Assembly: GCF_001005315.1 (NCBI RefSeq)
Contig: NZ_LBMG01000026.1
Coordinates: forward strand, 30,483-94,482
Direction: 5' to 3'
From: Kordia jejudonensis
GTDB lineage: Bacteria > Bacteroidota > Bacteroidia > Flavobacteriales > Flavobacteriaceae
Length of the DNA stretch: 64,000 nucleotides
Part shown: in pieces, positions 10,101 to 20,088 of the stretch
How positions within the stretch are numbered: position 1 is the stretch's first letter
Layout of the letters: every line of letters begins with the position of its first letter
Notes under the pieces: model-generated
Seen by the model: only the letters and a program-made list of their open reading frames with translations
Database searches by the model: none
What the model was told of the DNA's origin: nothing
Program-made: the position numbers and the translations under genes

Positions 10101-12023
10101 ATGAAGAAGTTGTTAGGATTTTTATTATTGATGCTATTGTCTAGCTGTGCAGTAAAAGCGCAACAGTACAAAAGTCATACTGTAGCAAGAGGAGAAACGA
10201 TCGAAAGTATTGCTGAAGACTACAAAGTAACACCAGAAGATATCATCAAACTGAATCCTGATGCACGTCGCGGTGTTCGCCGTAACAATGTATTGGTTAT
10301 TCCTTCAAAATCAATTACAGTTGCCAAAGATGTTGAAGTAACTTTTACCAATCATAAAGTTAGAAGAAAGGAAACATTATACAGTATTTCAAAAAAATAC
10401 GGTGTTTCTATTGATGATATTAAAAAGTACAATGAAAAAGTTGCTAAAGAAGGATTACAAAAAGGCGATCGTATTGCAATTCCTAAATTCAAACAGAAAT
10501 CGGAAGTAGTTGTTTCAAATGAAGAACCTACAAAAAACGACGAAGAAGAGAAAAATGAGGAAGAAACTGCTGAAACGTACATCGTAAAAGCAAAAGAAAC
10601 CAAATGGGGAATTGCACATAGTTATGGTTTAACAATTGAAGAATTAGAAGAATTAAATCCTGAAATAAAAGACGGTTTACAAATTGGTCAAGAAATCAAA
10701 TTGCCAAAACGTACGGAAAAACCACAAGTTGCAAGTAGTGAACAATTTGCGTTTTACAACGTAAAGCCAAAACAAACAGTGTACACCTTGACACGTAAAT
10801 TAGGTGTTTCACGAGCCGAATTAATTTTGTTAAATCCTGCACTAAAAGACGGTTTGAAAGCTGGAATGGTTTTAAAACTTCCTGTTGCCAAAACAGAATC
10901 GTTAGAAGTTATTGATGCTGAAATTGTAGACAAATTCAGTTTCTTGGAAAATGCAGATACGGACAATGTTTCCAATATTGTATTAATGTTGCCATTCAAA
11001 TTGAATGAAATTAACATTGATTCAGTCACTTCCACAAAAGAAAAACTCAGAAAAGATAGAATCCTAGGCTATGCAACCGAATTTTACACAGGAGCAATCA
11101 TGGCGTTAGATTCTATTAAAAAACTTGGTTTCTCTGTCAATGTAAAAGTATTAGACACGGAAGGAAAAACAACGAGCACAAGAAATTTAGTATATAACAA
11201 CGACTTTTCAGACGTTCATGCTGTTATTGGTCCGTTGTTGCCATCAAATATTGAAGTAGCTGCGAGTGAACTAAAATCTGATGGAATTCCTGTAATTTCG
11301 CCACTTTCAAGCAAAGAAGTAAAGTACAAAAACGTATACCAAACCATTCCTTCTAATGAACTATTGGAAGAAAAAATGCTGAATTTCTTAAAGGAAAAAG
11401 GCGTGGATAAAAACATCATAATCATTGCTGACAAAACCAAAACAGCAATCAAAAATAAAGTAAAATCAATTTTCCCTTCTGCTTCGGAAATCGTTCCAGA
11501 AAAAGGAAATTACATCAAGCCAGATATCATTAAACCTTTGCTAAAAGAAGATCAGGAAAACTGGGTAATTCTAGAATCTGAAGACTTATCGTTATTGGCA
11601 AATGTAACTTCTGTATTGAATTCTTACGTAAGTGAAAAAAATAAAATCGTTTTGCTCACAACGGACAGAAATGATCAATATGACAAATCGGCTAACATTT
11701 ACAACAGTCATTTGGCAAACTTAAGTTTTCACTATCCGTCAATTGACAAACCTTCGTCTTTTAACAATAAATTCAACAAACAATACGAAAAGAGATATAA
11801 AATTTCGCCAAGTAGAATTGCTACACGCGGTTTTGACATCACTTTTGATATCTTATTGCGTTTGGCATACAATCAAAATTTGGCAAAAAGTGTGCGTGCT
11901 GGCGCTGAAACAAATTATGTTGAAAATAAATTTGATTACACTAAAAAAATGTTTGGCGGATTCTACAACAAAGGAATTTACATTGTAAAATACGACGGAT
12001 TGGAAATAAAAGAAGCAAAATAA
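10101..12023 (+). CDS. LysM-repeat protein with C-terminal periplasmic-binding-like fold
   Basis: The 640-residue exported protein has a signal MKKLLGFLLLMLLSSC that could be cleaved as a lipoprotein at LSSC or by signal peptidase I near VKAQQ. Four LysM modules follow at about residues 25-70, 80-132, 160-205 and 220-265 (HTVARGETIESIAEDY, HKVRRKETLYSISKKYG, YIVKAKETKWGIAHSYG, YNVKPKQTVYTLTRKLG); LysM binds peptidoglycan glycan chains. From about 290 it resembles a type 1 periplasmic binding protein (GAIMALDSIKKLG, VIGPLLPSNIEVAA, IPVISPLSS), as in LpoA-like or amino-acid-binding folds. A cell-wall sensing or synthase-activating role is inference. Confidence 0.85.
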   Translation: MKKLLGFLLLMLLSSCAVKAQQYKSHTVARGETIESIAEDYKVTPEDIIKLNPDARRGVRRNNVLVIPSKSITVAKDVEVTFTNHKVRRKETLYSISKKYGVSIDDIKKYNEKVAKEGLQKGDRIAIPKFKQKSEVVVSNEEPTKNDEEEKNEEETAETYIVKAKETKWGIAHSYGLTIEELEELNPEIKDGLQIGQEIKLPKRTEKPQVASSEQFAFYNVKPKQTVYTLTRKLGVSRAELILLNPALKDGLKAGMVLKLPVAKTESLEVIDAEIVDKFSFLENADTDNVSNIVLMLPFKLNEINIDSVTSTKEKLRKDRILGYATEFYTGAIMALDSIKKLGFSVNVKVLDTEGKTTSTRNLVYNNDFSDVHAVIGPLLPSNIEVAASELKSDGIPVISPLSSKEVKYKNVYQTIPSNELLEEKMLNFLKEKGVDKNIIIIADKTKTAIKNKVKSIFPSASEIVPEKGNYIKPDIIKPLLKEDQENWVILESEDLSLLANVTSVLNSYVSEKNKIVLLTTDRNDQYDKSANIYNSHLANLSFHYPSIDKPSSFNNKFNKQYEKRYKISPSRIATRGFDITFDILLRLAYNQNLAKSVRAGAETNYVENKFDYTKKMFGGFYNKGIYIVKYDGLEIKEAK

Positions 12024-12036
12024 CCTACATAAAATC

Positions 12037-12438
12037 ATGACTTCAAAAGTAACGTACAAAGGAAACCTTAGAACAGTTTCACAACACATAAAATCTGGAA
12101 ATGAATTCATTACAGATGCACCGACAGACAATAATGGGAAAGGAGAAGCGTTCTCTCCTACAGATACTGTTGCGACAGGACTCGCAAGTTGTATGTTAAC
12201 GGTAATGGGAATTAAGGCGGCTCAAATGGACGTCAATATGGAAGGCGCTTCCGCAGAAGTGACAAAGACGATGGCTTCTAATCCGAGACGAATTTCTAAA
12301 ATTGAAGTCAAAATATCATTGCCTTTTGAAGCGGATGATAAAACCAAAAAAATACTAGAAAATACAGCAAATACATGTCCTGTTCATTACAGTCTTCATC
12401 CAGATATTGAAAAGATTGTTGAATTTGATTGGAAATAA
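12037..12438 (+). CDS. OsmC/Ohr-family peroxiredoxin-like protein
   Basis: This 133-residue protein has the two OsmC-family cysteines, one in TGLASCMLTVMG and one in NTCPVHYSLH near the C-terminus. They act as peroxidatic and resolving thiols on organic hydroperoxides. The family length is normal and there is no signal peptide. It begins 13 bp after the LysM gene, and its TAA is immediately followed by the next ATG, so the run 10101-12978 is probably one transcript. Confidence 0.9.
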   Translation: MTSKVTYKGNLRTVSQHIKSGNEFITDAPTDNNGKGEAFSPTDTVATGLASCMLTVMGIKAAQMDVNMEGASAEVTKTMASNPRRISKIEVKISLPFEADDKTKKILENTANTCPVHYSLHPDIEKIVEFDWK

Positions 12439-12978
12439 ATGTATAAACTTATAGGTGTACTTTGTATCTTTCTATTGGTGCAAAGTGAAGAAACGATCAC
12501 GTGGAAAGGAAACAAAAAACTGCATTGGGGAAACTTTGAAGGCAAACCTGAGCTCAATTCGGACGCTGTTGCCATAACCGCTTCGGGAATTACATATGGT
12601 TTTCGTTCCAAAAGCTATTCAAACAGTTCTAAAATTATAGAATATTCCACATCTGTCTCAGCAGAATTTTATCCTGAAAAATCGTGGTACATCAAAGAAC
12701 GTGTCAATGATACCGTTTTAGGACATGAACAATTGCACTTTGACATTACAGAACTGCATGCGCGAAAATTTAGAAAACGAATCAAAGAAGTCAAATTTTC
12801 AAATAATATAAAGCAAGAACTCAACAAAATTTACACTGAAATCAATGAAAGTTTGCAACAAATGCAAAACGAATATGATAACGGTTCGGACTATTCTAGA
12901 GATTATGCAGGACAAATAGCTTGGCAAAAACGCATTGCAAAAGAACTCAAAAAATACAAAAAATACGAAATCAAATAA
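12439..12978 (+). CDS. DUF922-family putative zinc-protease-like protein
   Basis: The 179-residue product has a short hydrophobic N-terminus (YKLIGVLCIFLLVQS) that could export it. The motif GHEQLHFDITELHARKFR matches the HExxH-like signature that led DUF922 to be described as putative metallopeptidases, although here the sequence is HEQLH. The ATG directly abuts the OsmC stop. Substrate unknown. Confidence 0.8.
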   Translation: MYKLIGVLCIFLLVQSEETITWKGNKKLHWGNFEGKPELNSDAVAITASGITYGFRSKSYSNSSKIIEYSTSVSAEFYPEKSWYIKERVNDTVLGHEQLHFDITELHARKFRKRIKEVKFSNNIKQELNKIYTEINESLQQMQNEYDNGSDYSRDYAGQIAWQKRIAKELKKYKKYEIK

Positions 12979-12984
12979 TATCGT

Positions 12985-13230
12985 ATGGCGGATTTTCCTA
13001 GTAAAGAAGCGCAACAAAAACTATTGGTAGAATTGGCGCATGCAAAAATGCCATTTGGCAAACACAAGGGAAAATATCTTATCAACATTCCTGAAGCCTA
13101 CTTGCTTTGGTATCGTCAAAAAGGATTTCCCAACGGAAAATTGGGACAACAATTGGAACAAATTCTCGATATCAAAATCAATGGTTTGGAACCGATTATC
13201 TATAACATTCAGCGACAATTTGAAAAATAG
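12985..13230 (+). CDS. DUF3820-family small protein
   Basis: This 81-residue protein has the DUF3820 pattern: MPFGKHKGKYLINIPEAYLLWYRQKGFPNGKLGQQL. The family has been called a quorum-sensing-regulated virulence factor in Pseudomonas, but its biochemical role is not established. It lies 6 bp after DUF922 and is likely last in the operon. Confidence 0.85.
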   Translation: MADFPSKEAQQKLLVELAHAKMPFGKHKGKYLINIPEAYLLWYRQKGFPNGKLGQQLEQILDIKINGLEPIIYNIQRQFEK

Positions 13231-13458
13231 AACTAGGCTGATCTTAAGTAGTAGAAATAGCTACGTTCAAAAACTTCTTTTTTTATCATTTCTTACATTT
13301 AATTCATCACTATTTAGCAGGAATCTGTCACAAAGTCTCATAAATAGTACGTTTTGATGTTTTATGCACATACATTTGATATACTCATTGGAGAATAAGA
13401 ATCTTCGTATTCTTTCAAAATTTCAATGAGTTTTAGCTAACATTAAAACAGTATCATT

Positions 13459-13683
13459 ATGAAGAAAAAAAGAAGTATTCAAAAACTACGTTTACACAAA
13501 GATAAAATCAGTAAGTTGAACGAAGTAAAAGGAGGAGCAGACATTACTACAACTTTGGTTAGAACAGCTGTAAAAATTGCGTCAATATTAGGAGGAGGTA
13601 GTTGTAATAACACTTGTGATTGTGATCACTTAGGAACGCTGAATTGGATGATATGCGCGGCTGATTTTACCGATGATTGCTAA
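13459..13683 (+). CDS. Natural-product (class I lanthipeptide-like) precursor peptide
   Basis: The 74-residue peptide has the leader MKKKRSIQKLRLHKDKISKL ending in a GG motif (KGGAD), the LxLxKxxI pattern of Bacteroidota RiPP precursors. The core differs from the 37-39 kb set: a hydrophobic helix-like stretch (TTTLVRTAVKIASILGGG) precedes five cysteines (SCNNTCDCDH ... MICAADFTDDC). No synthetase or transporter is adjacent. It may be modified by enzymes elsewhere in the genome. Confidence 0.75.
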   Translation: MKKKRSIQKLRLHKDKISKLNEVKGGADITTTLVRTAVKIASILGGGSCNNTCDCDHLGTLNWMICAADFTDDC

Positions 13684-13891
13684 ATGCTGAAAAAAGATTT
13701 CTGATTTTTTTATTAAAAACAAATAGCTTCAATTATATATGGCTATGTATGGTTTTGGGAGTAGTGTAAACAGTTTTAATAAAATGAAAAATTACGTGAC
13801 TCATTTATAAATCGGCACATCAAGTCAGTAAAACAGTGACTTTTTGGCAACATTTTACCATACTTTTATATCATAATCAAAACAGTATATT

Positions 13892-14047
13892 ATGAAAAAA
13901 AAGAGTCCAAACAGTTTAAAGCTAAGCAAAAATTCGATCTCTAATTTTGAACAACAAAACGAAGTCATAGGCGGAGGAAGAACTGTTCATTTTTGTTCAC
14001 ATTTACTAACATGCCCTTTGGGAATATGTGCGCCTCAAAAGGATTAA
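13892..14047 (+). CDS. Natural-product precursor peptide (51 residues)
   Basis: This short gene starts at the ATG at 13892. The leader MKKKSPNSLKLSKNSISNF follows the LxLxKxxIS pattern and ends in VIGGGR, a double-glycine-like cleavage site. The 20-odd-residue core has three cysteines (HFCSHLLTCPLGICAPQKD). A strong UUCG-loop terminator follows within 30 bp. The upstream region carries TTGG and TACTTTTA spaced like those of the 37-39 kb precursor genes. Confidence 0.72.
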   Translation: MKKKSPNSLKLSKNSISNFEQQNEVIGGGRTVHFCSHLLTCPLGICAPQKD

Positions 14048-14071
14048 AAAACTATAGTATAGTATTACAAT

Positions 14072-14099
14072 CACAAAAGTGGACTTCGGTTCACTTTTT
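14072..14099 (+). terminator. Rho-independent terminator with TTCG tetraloop
   Basis: The stem AAGTGGAC / GTTCACTT closes on a TTCG loop and is followed by a T run, just downstream of the 51-residue precursor gene. The same C(TTCG)G architecture follows the precursor gene at 37452. Confidence 0.8.
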
Positions 14100-14129
14100 T
14101 AGTAAAAATATTTCACGAATTCCTTCCTT

Positions 14130-14193
14130 ATACCAATTCTACTGTAAAATGCGACTTCGCTTCTAATGTTGCATATGATAAGAGAATTGGTAT
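14130..14193. repeat. Inverted repeat element (11-bp arms)
   Basis: ATACCAATTCT at 14130-14140 is repeated exactly in inverted orientation at 14183-14193, enclosing about 42 bp. It sits in a non-coding gap (14048-14361) and could be a small palindromic mobile or REP-type element. A short open frame on the opposite strand here shows no coding signs. Confidence 0.6.
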
Positions 14194-14361
14194 TACATAC
14201 TGCAACTACACAAAAAGGGGAAAAGACCCTTTTTTTCATATACAAATAATCCATACCTTTAAATTCCCCTTTTAATAAGCAATATATCAGTAACATAAGA
14301 GCTGAATAATGCTATATTTTAAAGGTTTTTTTATATAAAACTAACTACAACTATAAAAATT

Positions 14362-14958
14362 ATGATCGTATTATTAGACAACGGACATGGAGGCCTAATT
14401 GATGGTGTATACCAAACTCCTGGAAAACGTTCGCCTATTTGGAACGATGGTTCGCAACTATTTGAAGGAGAATACAATAGAGCTATCGTAAACGGAATTA
14501 TTGAAGAATTGACGAGATTGCGTATTTCGTATGTCAACATTGCACCAGAATATAGAGATGTTACGTTGGCAACACGTATGACACGCGCAAACAAAATAGA
14601 TCGAAGAAAATCTTTTTACCTTAGTGTGCATTCCAATGCAGGTGGCGGAAAAGGCAGCGAAATATTTACTTCTGTCGGAAATACAAAAAGTGACAGAATT
14701 GCTACTATCTTTGGAGAAGAATACAAAAAAGAATTTCCAGAACAAAGATTACGAACCGATTTCTCTGATGGAGATTTAGACAAAGAAAAACAATTCTACG
14801 TATTGCGAAATACAAGAATGCCCGCAATTTTAACAGAAAACTTCTTTATGGACAATGAAGAAGAATGCAAAACACTACTCATGACGCGCGAAGGACGAGC
14901 TCGTGTAATTCAATATCATGTAGAAGCAATCAAAAGAGTAAAACAACAATTATTTTAA
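14362..14958 (+). CDS. N-acetylmuramoyl-L-alanine amidase (Amidase_3 type), no signal peptide
   Basis: This 198-residue Zn amidase cleaves the bond between MurNAc and the stem peptide. The zinc ligands are visible: His9 (LDNGHGG), Glu35 or Glu37 (FEGEYNR) and His90 (SVHSNA). The catalytic Glu is about 159 (ILTENFF). There is no signal peptide or cell-wall-binding domain, unusual for a housekeeping amidase but normal for phage endolysins. A lipoprotein gene follows after 13 bp and a small soluble-protein gene after that, suggesting a three-gene unit. Confidence 0.9.
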   Translation: MIVLLDNGHGGLIDGVYQTPGKRSPIWNDGSQLFEGEYNRAIVNGIIEELTRLRISYVNIAPEYRDVTLATRMTRANKIDRRKSFYLSVHSNAGGGKGSEIFTSVGNTKSDRIATIFGEEYKKEFPEQRLRTDFSDGDLDKEKQFYVLRNTRMPAILTENFFMDNEEECKTLLMTREGRARVIQYHVEAIKRVKQQLF

Positions 14959-14971
14959 AAATTACCAACCT

Positions 14972-15436
14972 ATGAAAACACGTTTCTATACAACGTACCT
15001 AATGGCACTTGCGTTTCTAATCGTAACTTCTTGTGGCTCATTAAAAAAAGCAGTTTTTGATCAATACTCGTATCAAAAAGGGACAGAAATCAAAGTTGAT
15101 GCATTGCGATTAATGGACAAATCATCCATGGAATACAGTTCGCAAACGGCGGCTATTGAACATTTGGAAGCCGAATTGGCAAAAATAGTAGAATACGAAA
15201 AAAACAAACCTGAAAACAAAATTGGGTATGCTATGTGGAAAATGATCGCCAATCCTGATAAAAAATTCATAGCGGGTTATCTGAAAATGTGGAAAGAAAA
15301 AGGCACAGTAAGTCCCGTTTTTATTGACGAAGCAAAAGGACAAGTCAGCGAAGCCTTGGATTTAATTCTTCAATACGAAGGGAAAAAAGATCCTGCCGCT
15401 GAAAACAAACTCAAACAAATACTAGGTTTACAATAA
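14972..15436 (+). CDS. Small lipoprotein of unknown function
   Basis: The 154-residue product has a lipoprotein signal ending LIVTSCGS (Cys about 21). The mature part is helical and charged, with EHLEAELAKIVEYEKN and AMWKMIANPDKKFIAGYLKMW segments. I recognise no named family. Placement between a leaderless amidase and a small acidic protein suggests a shared cell-envelope job. Confidence 0.7.
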   Translation: MKTRFYTTYLMALAFLIVTSCGSLKKAVFDQYSYQKGTEIKVDALRLMDKSSMEYSSQTAAIEHLEAELAKIVEYEKNKPENKIGYAMWKMIANPDKKFIAGYLKMWKEKGTVSPVFIDEAKGQVSEALDLILQYEGKKDPAAENKLKQILGLQ

Positions 15437-15454
15437 TTACAAAACAGTAACAAC

Positions 15455-15811
15455 ATGAACGTTAAAGACATACTAAAAGAAATAAAAGGAAACTTACTTG
15501 GTTTAGTAGGTGAAAAATTTGAGGATCTAAAGTCGGAATCAAAAAAAGATGTACAAGACTTTTTAGATGCTTCCAAAGAAAAACTAGAACGCTGGACACT
15601 ATTTTTAGCCAGTGGAGCCATCACACCAGAAGAATACAAATGGTTAGTGGAAAGTCAAAAAGATTTGGTCGTTCTCAAAGGATTATATGCCGCTGGCGTA
15701 TCTAAAATAAAATTAGGACACCTAAAAAATAGTATTCTTGATACAGTCATCAATACAGCACTTGGAATGGTGTTAAAACCAAATGATACCGAAGAAAACG
15801 CTGACGCATAA
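15455..15811 (+). CDS. Hypothetical small helical protein
   Basis: This 118-residue acidic protein has predicted amphipathic helices (KEIKGNLLGLVGEKFEDLKSESKKDVQDFL) and a more hydrophobic C-terminal part (LKNSILDTVINTALGMVL). It has no signal peptide and no recognised domain. It is third in the amidase-lipoprotein group. Confidence 0.65.
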   Translation: MNVKDILKEIKGNLLGLVGEKFEDLKSESKKDVQDFLDASKEKLERWTLFLASGAITPEEYKWLVESQKDLVVLKGLYAAGVSKIKLGHLKNSILDTVINTALGMVLKPNDTEENADA

Positions 15812-15872
15812 AAATAAATAAAATATACTTCGCTGATAATCAGGTTTTATCAGTAAAATAAACAAAGGTTGA

Positions 15873-17606
<1,734 letters not shown>

Positions 17607-17646
17607 AAATGTAAATTGGGTACTTTTTTGAGTAACAAAAAAAGAA

Positions 17647-17680
17647 AAAAGGTGTCTATCCAATAGGTAGATGCCTTTTA
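17647..17680 (+). terminator. Rho-independent terminator after pyrG
   Basis: Stem AAAAGGTGTCTATC / GGTAGATGCCTTTT around a CAATA loop, with A and T flanks. It lies between pyrG and yidC. Confidence 0.75.
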
Positions 17681-17707
17681 TATGAGATTAGCATAAATAA
17701 CGATTAA

Positions 17708-19627
17708 ATGGAAGAAAACAAGTTTGATTACAAACAATTTATAGGATTTGGGCTTTTGGCCTTAATTGGAGTTTTTTGGATAAACTCTATGCAACCTACT
17801 GAAGAAGAAGTTGCTGCACAGGAAGAAGCCGAAAAAGCAAAAACGGAGCAGGTTACTACTGAAACAGCAAATCCGAAAGCGGACGCAATTCAGGAAACTA
17901 CAGTAGATTTAACAGATTCTATACAAGCCGCAAAATACAAAAGCAATGTTGGCGCATTTAGTTACAATGTCGGAAAAGTATCTTTGGACGACGTAACGAC
18001 AATTGAAAACCAAGTACTTTCACTAAAAATAAGTAACAAAGGTGGACAAATTGTAGAAGCACACATCAAAGGACAAATAGTAAAAGGCGAATTTGAGGAA
18101 CTAAAAACCTACGATTCTTTGCCTGTATATTTGGTTAAAGATGGAAACGCTTCTTTTGGAATCAACCTTACAACTGCCGACAATCGTTTGCTAAGTACAA
18201 AAGATTTACCTTTTGAACCTACGTACACTGAAAATGGAGACAGCAAAGTACTTTCGATGAAACTGAAAGTTGCGGCGGACAAATATCTAGAATACAGATA
18301 TGAAATGAAGGATGATTACATGGTAGACTTTACCGTGCGTTCGCAAGGATTAAATGGAGTTGTCAACGTTAGTCAGCCAGTCAATATGGAGTGGAAGCTA
18401 AAAAGTTTCCGTCATGCGAAAAGTGTTACCTATGAAAATCGCTATACAGACTTGCATTACGAATATGATGATGGAAAAGACAGTTACTTAGGACAAGCCG
18501 AAGACGAAGAAAAAGTAAATGATGTGACGTGGTTAGGTTACAAACAACATTTCTTCTCATCAATCTTATTAACAGATACAGCATTCAAAACAGCAACACT
18601 GTCTACAAATAATATTGTAGATAGCGAAATGGCTGAAAAAGATGTAAAGTTCCTAAAAGAATTTGGCGCAACAATTCCGTTAGAATTAAAAGGAGGCGAA
18701 CTCAACTATAACATGGACATTTACAACGGTCCAACAGATTATGACACGCTCACTGCATATGACAGAAACCTAGATGAAATCGTTCCTTTAGGTTGGGGAA
18801 TCTTTGGTTGGATCAACCGTTTCTTCCTAATTCCACTATTTGGATTATTAAGTGCATTCTTGCCAGCAGGTATTGCGATTGTGGTGATGACGATATTAGT
18901 TCGATTATTACTATCGCCAGTAACCTACAAATCATACTTATCGCAAGCGAAGATGAAAGTAATTCGTCCAGAAATTACTGAAATCAACGAAAAGTACAAG
19001 GATGATGCAATGAAGAAGCAACAAGAAACAATGAAACTATACGGAAAAGCAGGTGTAAGTCCAATGGCAGGTTGTATTCCAGCATTAATGCAGATTCCTG
19101 TATTCTATGCACTTTTCATGTTCTTCCCATCGGCATTTGAATTGCGTCAAAAGAGTTTCTTGTGGGCAGAAGATTTATCATCCTATGATACCATTTATCA
19201 ATTCCCAGAAGGATGGAGCATTCCATTATATGGAGATCACATCAGTTTATTCCCAATCTTAGCGTCTATTGCTATTTTCTTCTACATGCGTATGACAACA
19301 GGTCAGCAAATGATGTCGCAACAGCCAACGCAAGAAGGAATGCCAGACATGAGCAAAATGATGAAATACATGATGTATTTCTCTCCATTAATGATGTTAT
19401 TCTTCTTCAACAACTACGCAAGTGGATTAAGTTTATACTATTTCGTATCGAACTTAATTACTATCGGAATCATGTTAGTCATTAAAAACTACATTATTGA
19501 TGAAGAAAAAATTCACGCGAAAATAGAAGAGAACAAAAAGAAGCCTAAAAAGCAAAACCGTTTCCAAAAGAAAATGCAAGAAATGATGGAACAAGCAGAA
19601 GCGCAGAAAAAGGCAAACAAAAAGTAA
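17708..19627 (+). CDS. yidC: Membrane protein insertase YidC
   Basis: YidC inserts and folds inner-membrane proteins with or without SecYEG. The 639-residue product has an N-terminal membrane anchor (FIGFGLLALIGVFWINSM) and a periplasmic beta domain to about residue 350. The conserved five-helix core follows (RFFLIPLFGLLSAFLPAG, SPVTYKSYLSQAKMK, MAGCIPALMQIPVFYALFMFF), then a Lys/Gln-rich cytosolic tail that can contact ribosomes. It is preceded by the pyrG terminator and followed by a palindromic array. Confidence 0.96.
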   Translation: MEENKFDYKQFIGFGLLALIGVFWINSMQPTEEEVAAQEEAEKAKTEQVTTETANPKADAIQETTVDLTDSIQAAKYKSNVGAFSYNVGKVSLDDVTTIENQVLSLKISNKGGQIVEAHIKGQIVKGEFEELKTYDSLPVYLVKDGNASFGINLTTADNRLLSTKDLPFEPTYTENGDSKVLSMKLKVAADKYLEYRYEMKDDYMVDFTVRSQGLNGVVNVSQPVNMEWKLKSFRHAKSVTYENRYTDLHYEYDDGKDSYLGQAEDEEKVNDVTWLGYKQHFFSSILLTDTAFKTATLSTNNIVDSEMAEKDVKFLKEFGATIPLELKGGELNYNMDIYNGPTDYDTLTAYDRNLDEIVPLGWGIFGWINRFFLIPLFGLLSAFLPAGIAIVVMTILVRLLLSPVTYKSYLSQAKMKVIRPEITEINEKYKDDAMKKQQETMKLYGKAGVSPMAGCIPALMQIPVFYALFMFFPSAFELRQKSFLWAEDLSSYDTIYQFPEGWSIPLYGDHISLFPILASIAIFFYMRMTTGQQMMSQQPTQEGMPDMSKMMKYMMYFSPLMMLFFFNNYASGLSLYYFVSNLITIGIMLVIKNYIIDEEKIHAKIEENKKKPKKQNRFQKKMQEMMEQAEAQKKANKK

Positions 19628-19640
19628 ATAGAATTTTTGA

Positions 19641-19684
19641 TTGCTTCGCTGTTAGAAGTTAGACCGCGTACGCGTTTCTAGATT
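19641..19684 (+). repeat. Short palindromic array just after yidC
   Basis: GCTTCGCTGTTAGAAGTTAGACC is followed by the palindrome GCGTACGC, beginning 13 bp after the yidC stop. It is the same unit and the same gene-sense orientation as the arrays after the M14, GH3 and nitronate monooxygenase-like genes. Confidence 0.65.
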
Positions 19685-19747
19685 ATCTTAGCTGAAGTAA
19701 ATTTAAAGTAAAATATTCTAAAAGTATTTTTTAGAATCATAAGAAAA

Positions 19748-19881
19748 AGAGGCTGTCTGAAAAGCTAAATTTTCGTCAAGCCGAACTTGATTCGGTTTCT
19801 CATAATCATTGAAAATCAGTGTAATGAGATTCTGAATTAAATTCAGAATGACGTTTTTTTAAACTTTTTTAGACAACCTCT
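19748..19881. repeat. 134-bp composite inverted-repeat element
   Basis: The outer arms AGAGGCTGTCTGAAAAG (19748-19764) and CTTTTTTAGACAACCTCT (19864-19881) are near-perfect inverted repeats. Inside are two smaller palindromes: CCGAACTTGATTCGG (19781-19795) and a perfect 10-bp-arm palindrome, ATTCTGAATT against AATTCAGAAT (19829-19849). Flanking GTCA and TCTCAT words are also mirrored. It has no coding content and looks like a miniature inverted-repeat or REP-type element. Confidence 0.75.
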
Positions 19882-19975
19882 ATTGGTTTTATAAATAGCA
19901 TTCCTGTGAAAACAGAAATTCAAAAGGCAAGTAGTAAACTTAAATCGTTATTATTTCAAATCAACAACTTGTAAG

Positions 19976-19993
19976 TTCGAGCGCAGTCGAGAA
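19976..19993. repeat. TCGA-GCGCAG-TCGA short palindromic motif
   Basis: TTCGAGCGCAGTCGAGAA is a word I associate with abundant intergenic repeats in Flavobacteriia (from memory, not searched). A degenerate relative (GGAGCGCAGTTGAGATTCTC) lies upstream of mnmA at 22914-22933. Confidence 0.4.
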
Positions 19994-20033
19994 CCTAATC
20001 AAAACGAATAGTTCAATTAATTTCCATTGTATC

Positions 20034-20088
20034 TAACAGCGCAAAGCGCGATCTAACATCTAACAGCGAAGCGGTCTAACATCTCTTT
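20034..20088 (-). repeat. Short palindromic array at the 3' end of the GH3 gene
   Basis: Two units with cores GCGCAAAGCGC and GCGAAGCGG are spaced by GATCTAACATCTAACA. They abut the stop codon of the minus-strand GH3 gene. In the gene's sense it reads TTAGACCGCTTCGCTGTTAGA. Confidence 0.7.

Noticed and set aside
14099..14296. 65-codon minus-strand frame
   Set aside because: Covers the inverted-repeat element; no coding signs.
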